This document shows positions 59,330 through 64,000 of a DNA stretch of 64,000 nucleotides, piece by piece. The position numbers and the translations under genes are program-made. Position 1 is the stretch's first letter. The number at the start of each line of letters is the position of its first letter. Below the pieces are notes generated by a model. That model did not search any database and had not been told where the DNA came from. It saw only the letters and a list, made by a program, of their open reading frames with translations. Source of the stretch: Punctularia strigosozonata HHB-11173 SS5 (Eukaryota; Basidiomycota; Agaricomycetes; Corticiales; Punctulariaceae). The stretch is from positions 989,523 to 1,053,522 of the forward strand of contig NW_006767435.1 in assembly GCF_000264995.1 (NCBI RefSeq). Reading direction: 5' to 3'.

Positions 59330-60883
59330 TAGGGATAAAGCAACTCATTATATTGCTTTCCTTGTTCTTCTTGCCTTTGTCCTTGTGCGCTGTTTGATTT
59401 GATATGTGTATTGCATCTCCGGTGTGATCCAGTTTCCTTGCGTGACGATGTATGGTTAAACACTATATGGGGGTGTATACCTACTTATATATCATTCTTT
59501 ACGAGTATCATCAGTCTCCATCCAGCGCTCAAACCTGGAAAGGCTATTGTGTTTCCGCATTCTAGTACTGGTAGTGAGATTTTGCGCGGAGCTATTGATC
59601 AATCATTCAGATGTTGATGACGACGTATTGTCACGAGAATCGCAGCGTGCAACATGAATGAATGCCCAGTGCTTGGTTATGTAGCGTACCTCCGTGCCAA
59701 GTTACTGATCCGGTTCCCAAGCCGGGAATCATGTCAACGTCAACATCTCACCCAGCCATACGTATCACTAGTAGCGGGAGCACTGTATTGAGCTTGTCGA
59801 CATTCAAACCCTGGTGCATGTGCATGAACATCTCAACCATGGTTTCCCCGCGGCCCGGTGTCATTGAGTGAAGTCGGCGCCCGAGAGTGGTCTCATCACA
59901 AGTGCTTTGGATTCGGGAGCTACTGGCATAAGTGCCATATGCACTGGTGTTCAAGCAAGCCGCGCCCGTCATGACACACAGGAGATGCATACCTGCATAT
60001 GGAGGAGTGTTTGCGGCAGAACACTCCTGATTGCTCCGTGGGAAAGATGTCTGGGAATAAAGGAGCGTGGCAGGCAGGTGCCGCCGGCCATGAAGATACC
60101 CACGACCACGCGGTATCTACTCAACTTCAAGCAGCATAGATGATAGAGGACGAAATGTCGTGCAAGGCGCGGCGACCTGTCTCTCATTTTCTTGCTTCAA
60201 TGCTGTAGCGGGCGTCATCCGCGGCTGGCCGCGATTTTTATTCATGGACGATGCCCATAAACCCTCCTGTATTGGTTATCTTGACAATCATCGTAAGTAA
60301 ATTCTCCCGCAGGAGCCATCCACTTGGATTACGACTCTTTGAACCGACTCGGCTTTACTGTCCGGACGAGATATTAGGGCACGTTTCACCTAAGAGCGCT
60401 CGCGAGTGGATGGATGTGCTCTGATTTGAGAGGCTATGTAGTGATTCACATTAGGACGATAGTATCGCTTTCGTCGTCTCAGACTGTGACCGATGCATTC
60501 TTGACTCGTGGCTGTGATTTTTATCAGGAGGTGAGCTTAGGCTGTAGTAGTGAGGGTCTGGGCGGACAGAGACGGAGTCGGATCCATTCGCAGCGTTCTG
60601 ATTGTTACGAAGGGAGCGAGAGCGTACTTGGTATGCACAGGTAGTTCACGAGTCAATAGGCACCGCAAAGCCGCCGACGATATTTCCGGACTCAAACGAA
60701 ACTCCCACGATCCCGGAATAGGCGTACGCAATCAAAGCCTCCGACGCGGGCAACGAGCTGCGATCGCGGGAGCCCCCCCCCAGCGCTCTGCCCCCTCCTG
60801 CTCTGCTGTTCCGTCCTGTTCGTTTCTTAAACACTGGCTTAGTCGTAGCGCGCGCGGCTGGCCGCTCTTCTTGTATTGGGACG
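59330..60883. other. Spacer between the tandem membrane protein genes
   Basis: No intact gene was seen. Around 60224-60265 the sequence GCGGCTGGCCGC...GACGATGCCCATA resembles the start region of copy 2 at 60853-60895, so a relic of a third copy or of its promoter may lie here. A C9 run is at about 60773-60781. Confidence 0.4.
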
Positions 60884-62970
60884 ATGCCGATATACAATGT
60901 CACAGGTGCGCGACGCGGTGTTCATTCTGGTGTTGTAACTGACCGTATCTGTTGTAGTGGACGACGTCTCACCGCTACTGATCTATAGTGATGGGTGGAT
61001 TGATACAAACAAGGGGGATGCCGCGTATGTGGAGTACGCGAACTCGACGTTCCATGCGACGCAGACCCCGGGTGCCTCGATGACCCTCCAGTTCTTTGGT
61101 ACGGCAATATATGTTGCAGGGGCGAAGCGGGCAAACCATGTACGCCTCCCATGTCCCCTTGACTGATAGGTCGAACTTAACCTTATATGTCCGACAGGAT
61201 CAATTTACGGTTACAGTCGACGACAGCTCGTTCATCGGCAACAGTTTTGCATCAGATCCCGGCCTGTTTCAGCAGGTGCTATTCAGTCAAACTGGACTCA
61301 CAAGCGGGTATCATACCTTGGTGATGACGGACAATTCAACGCGGAGCGATCGTCCATTCTTGGATATCGACTATGTGGAGATTACGACGGGGGACGATTC
61401 CTCAAAGTCTGCCGTTCACAGACACTCACGTATCACACTGGCTGACGGGAATTTTATCTTTATCTTCAGGACCACTTCAGTTGATACCACCTTTGACGAC
61501 GATGCGGCGCAGTATTCGAGCGGATGGGACGACTCCCCCAATAACTTGTCCTCGTATTACTTCAACAAGACCATGCAGTAAGCCCCCGTCTAGCTCCTCT
61601 ATTTTCCTCAACCCAGGGAACACGCTCATAGCTGATTTCGACTATGTTACTCAGCCGCACCAACACCGTCAATGCCTCCGCGACGTTCACTTTCACAGGT
61701 TCGGCCATCTCCGTGTTCGGTGCCACAAGCAGCAATCACGGCGAATTCGCGGTGAGCGTCGACGGAGGCGCTCAGCTCCCCTTAAATGGCACAGCACCAG
61801 CGTTCAGAGCCCAAACCCTTCTGGTGAGTCACCAAGGCGCCCGATATCCCTCCCCGCGGTTCATCCTTAGCACGACGAGAGCTCACTATGATCATGGATC
61901 GCAGTACTATCTGTCCGGATTGACGAACACCACCCATGCCATCACGCTCACCAACCTCGCATCTGACAGTTCCGTGTTCTTCGACGTCGACTACTTTGTC
62001 GTTTCGCAGTACTTTGCCGGTACCTCTTCCAACGGCACCGCGTCTTCCTCCGGGGACGGCAACGTCGCCAGCACCAGGTGCGTGATCCACACTTGGCGCT
62101 ACCGTGACCATCCATGCTGACGTTTGTGTTCAGTCACACGAATGCCGCGGCTTTCGCAGGTGGCTTCTCCGCCGGCGCCGTGGCGCTCATCCTTGGCGCG
62201 TTTGGGCTGTTCTACTGGCTCCGCCGGCGCAAACGGCGGTCAAGGGCCGTCGTTGACAACCAGGAGGACGGCAAAGTCGACCTCGTGGGAGACGGAACGA
62301 CCGCGAGCGCCCCATACGCGACGTACGTGCCAGCATGGACGGCGGCGGACGGGAGCACCACCAGCGCGGGCGCCCCGTGGACCGCGTCGGGCTCGGTCTC
62401 GTCGCCCTCCCTCCCGTTCTCGCCGCAGTCGGCTTACCTGGTCCAGTCCCCGGGCGCTGGGACGATAGCATCTGTGCCGACGCCTCAGACGGGCAAGCGG
62501 CACAGGGGGAATCGGGAACGCCGGGGCGACGGCGCGACGACACCCAGCGACAGTCTCAGTCCGACTATGAGCTCACCCGCGACGAACTACAGCCGCGATC
62601 CGACGACGCGGTATCGCCACGCGCACAGGCGTAATATCTCGGAGACCACGGCGGGCACGGGTGCGGTGTCGACCGCGACGGGGTCTGGACCTTACTCTTC
62701 GTGAGTATCGAAATCCTGCTCATCTTTGGAAACGTCGCTAACACGACCTCGGGCGCTGTGTTTAGAGAACCGGAGACGGACGCGGGCCCGGCGTTCGATC
62801 CGTACCAGGCGCCGCCACCGCAGTATGGCCAAGTGTTCCAACCGCCAGGCGATCCGGATCGGCTCGCCAAGACCCCAGCGTTCACTATGACGGGACCGGC
62901 ACCTCCTGCTGGGCCATCGGCCTCGACGCCGCAGGCACGAGAGTCAAGACCGTTACCCACGGCGCCTTAA
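60884..62970 (+). CDS. Single-pass membrane protein with MPIYNVT-type ectodomain, copy 2
   Basis: Eight exons (60884-60905, 60958-61139, 61198-61406, 61470-61577, 61655-61823, 61905-62077, 62134-62700, 62766-62970) give 544 residues. Exon lengths 22, 209, 108 and 169 equal those of copy 1 and all phases but one agree (the sixth exon ends in phase 2 here, phase 0 in copy 1). The start is MPIYNVTVDDVSPLLIYSDG. The ectodomain keeps GTAIYVAGAKRANH, DNSTRSDRPFLDIDYVEITT and GSAISVFGATSSNHG. The membrane helix is AVALILGAFGLFYWL, followed by RRRKRRSR. The tail is Ser/Thr/Gly-rich and repeats the PPxY element (APPPQYGQVFQPP). The intact frame and preserved tail motif argue that both copies are under selection. 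Confidence 0.88.
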
Positions 62971-63491
62971 GGATAATACAATGCATTGTGTTTCGCATCT
63001 TCCGTGCACTGCTTTGGGGTCTTCATCTGATCATCTGTGGTGTATTATCATCTCTTTTTCGGGATTTTTCTTGCTTCTGCATACATAGACCACGCTCGTT
63101 CACCGCTTTGGATCATCATATGCTGTATACATTCATTCGGAATCTGCTGTTCTGCTACTTATATATACCTTGTACTTTGTTCTCTTGCCCGATATTGATG
63201 TGCTGAACCTTCGTATAACGCGATCAGCCTTCACCTGCTCGTCCATGCCCTGTTCACGAGCAGGTTGCTGAGCTCGAGCTTAAACCCGCCCTCCGGTAAC
63301 CGACTACAACGATGAAGGATATGATATGTATACAGTGAGAGCTATCGACAGGGATGGTGTGTAATGGACAGCGAATTAGCGATTGGCGAGGTGAAGATAG
63401 GTCCGGATACAGTGCTGAAGAGAGCAAGGGGAGATACGAGTGAGATGAGATGAGGGAGAGTGGTGACCCGATACGATGAAGAGGAGAAAGC
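62971..63491. other. Convergent 3' region
   Basis: This region holds T-rich 3' flank of membrane protein 2 and 3' flank of the minus-strand RBR ligase. No gene was seen. Confidence 0.5.
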
Positions 63492-64000
63492 TCAGTCAAG
63501 GTTCTCGAAGCCATCCACAGGAGCGTTGAATCGCCATCTGCCTTCTTGGAAACCAACGGCGGTATCTTCTAGCATAATCTCGTTGCGCTTCTGCACGTAC
63601 ACCTGGGAGGGGAAGGCACAGCGCTCAGTACAGTTCGTCCTAAAGAGGCTGTGCGGGATATCAAGGACAACGCACCGTCTTGTCGGTCACCTTCTGCCTC
63701 AGCGCAGCCACATCAGCCGCCTCGAATGGCGCCTCGAGCAGGCCGCTCAGCTCCTCGACCGCCTGCTCGAGGTCGCTCTGGTTGTCCTCGAACAGCTCTT
63801 TCGCGTTCCCCGGGCTGAGGTAGTACGCCATCGCGTACGTCCACTTGAGCGTCATCCGGCATTTGAACACCTCGTCCACGGCCTTCTTCATGAACTGCAC
63901 CTCAATCCAGGTCAGCGCGGACGAAATCTGCATCTCCTCCATCTTCTTCTCCGTCTTCGCGTACAGTTCGAGCTGCAGCTTCGCGGATTGTTCGTGGTTC
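63492..64000 (-). CDS. RBR E3 ubiquitin ligase, Ariadne type, 3' end
   Basis: This is the last two coding exons of a gene running off the right edge (64000-63676 and 63602-63492, minus strand). The visible part is the Ariadne domain of ARI1/HHARI-type ligases: LYAKTEKKMEEMQISSALTW, then IEVQFMKKAVDEVFKCRMTL, and YAMAYYLSPGNAKELFEDNQ, followed by SDLEQAVEELSGLLE. The last exon reads VYVQKRNEIMLEDTAVGFQE and ends FNAPVDGFENLD. In this family the Ariadne domain holds the RING2 catalytic Cys in check until NEDD8-cullin binding. The RING1-IBR-RING2 part must lie beyond the window. The junction is phase 0 with a 73-nt intron. Confidence 0.88.

Overview
The window is nuclear DNA of a filamentous basidiomycete, most likely an Agaricomycete and plausibly a polypore. 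The evidence is small exons split by 45-75 nt introns with GT..AG borders and CTNAC-like branch sites, together with families typical of mushroom-forming fungi. These are a FunK1 kinase fragment, an Agaricomycete-type BTB protein, a secreted cysteine-rich protein, a DUF6697-like protein, and a tandem pair of membrane proteins that begin with MPIYNVT. No complete transposon, CRISPR array or viral gene was seen. All exon models were built by hand from splice signals and reading-frame continuity.

Region 1 (0-17 kb): a FunK1 C-terminal fragment, an arrestin-like gene, a BTB gene, a decayed partial copy of the arrestin-like gene, a small secreted Cys-rich protein, a truncated PP2C, a CoA-binding-domain protein, a YMC1-like mitochondrial carrier, an intron-containing tRNA-Gly and a frameshifted short-chain dehydrogenase. 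Long intervals between them hold nothing I can support.

Region 2 (17-20 kb): ribosomal protein P1, with an intron directly after the ATG. Next to it is an intact gene joining a 5-hmdU-DNA-kinase-type helical domain to a C-terminal chromodomain, a protein class associated with modified DNA bases.

Region 3 (22-46 kb): an accessory-looking stretch with six dispersed copies (called A-F here) of a small gene family that I do not recognise. Each copy has a helical first exon, a short helical second exon of 103-112 nt, and a last part rich in Pro together with Trp or Tyr. Intron phases are the same in all six. Interleaved are a siderophore-type MFS transporter, an SDR with a C-terminal membrane anchor, the kinetochore protein Dad4, a DOMON-cytochrome b561 protein and a NUDT12-type NADH pyrophosphatase.

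Region 4 (46-64 kb): denser, apparently intact genes. They are a coiled-coil/DUF6697-like protein, glyoxalase I, a 759-residue disordered protein with a conserved C-terminus, a GPI-anchored-looking aspartic protease, two tandem single-pass membrane proteins with PPxY motifs in their tails, and the 3' end of an Ariadne-type RBR ubiquitin ligase. Three introns in the window appear to use GC instead of GT donors.
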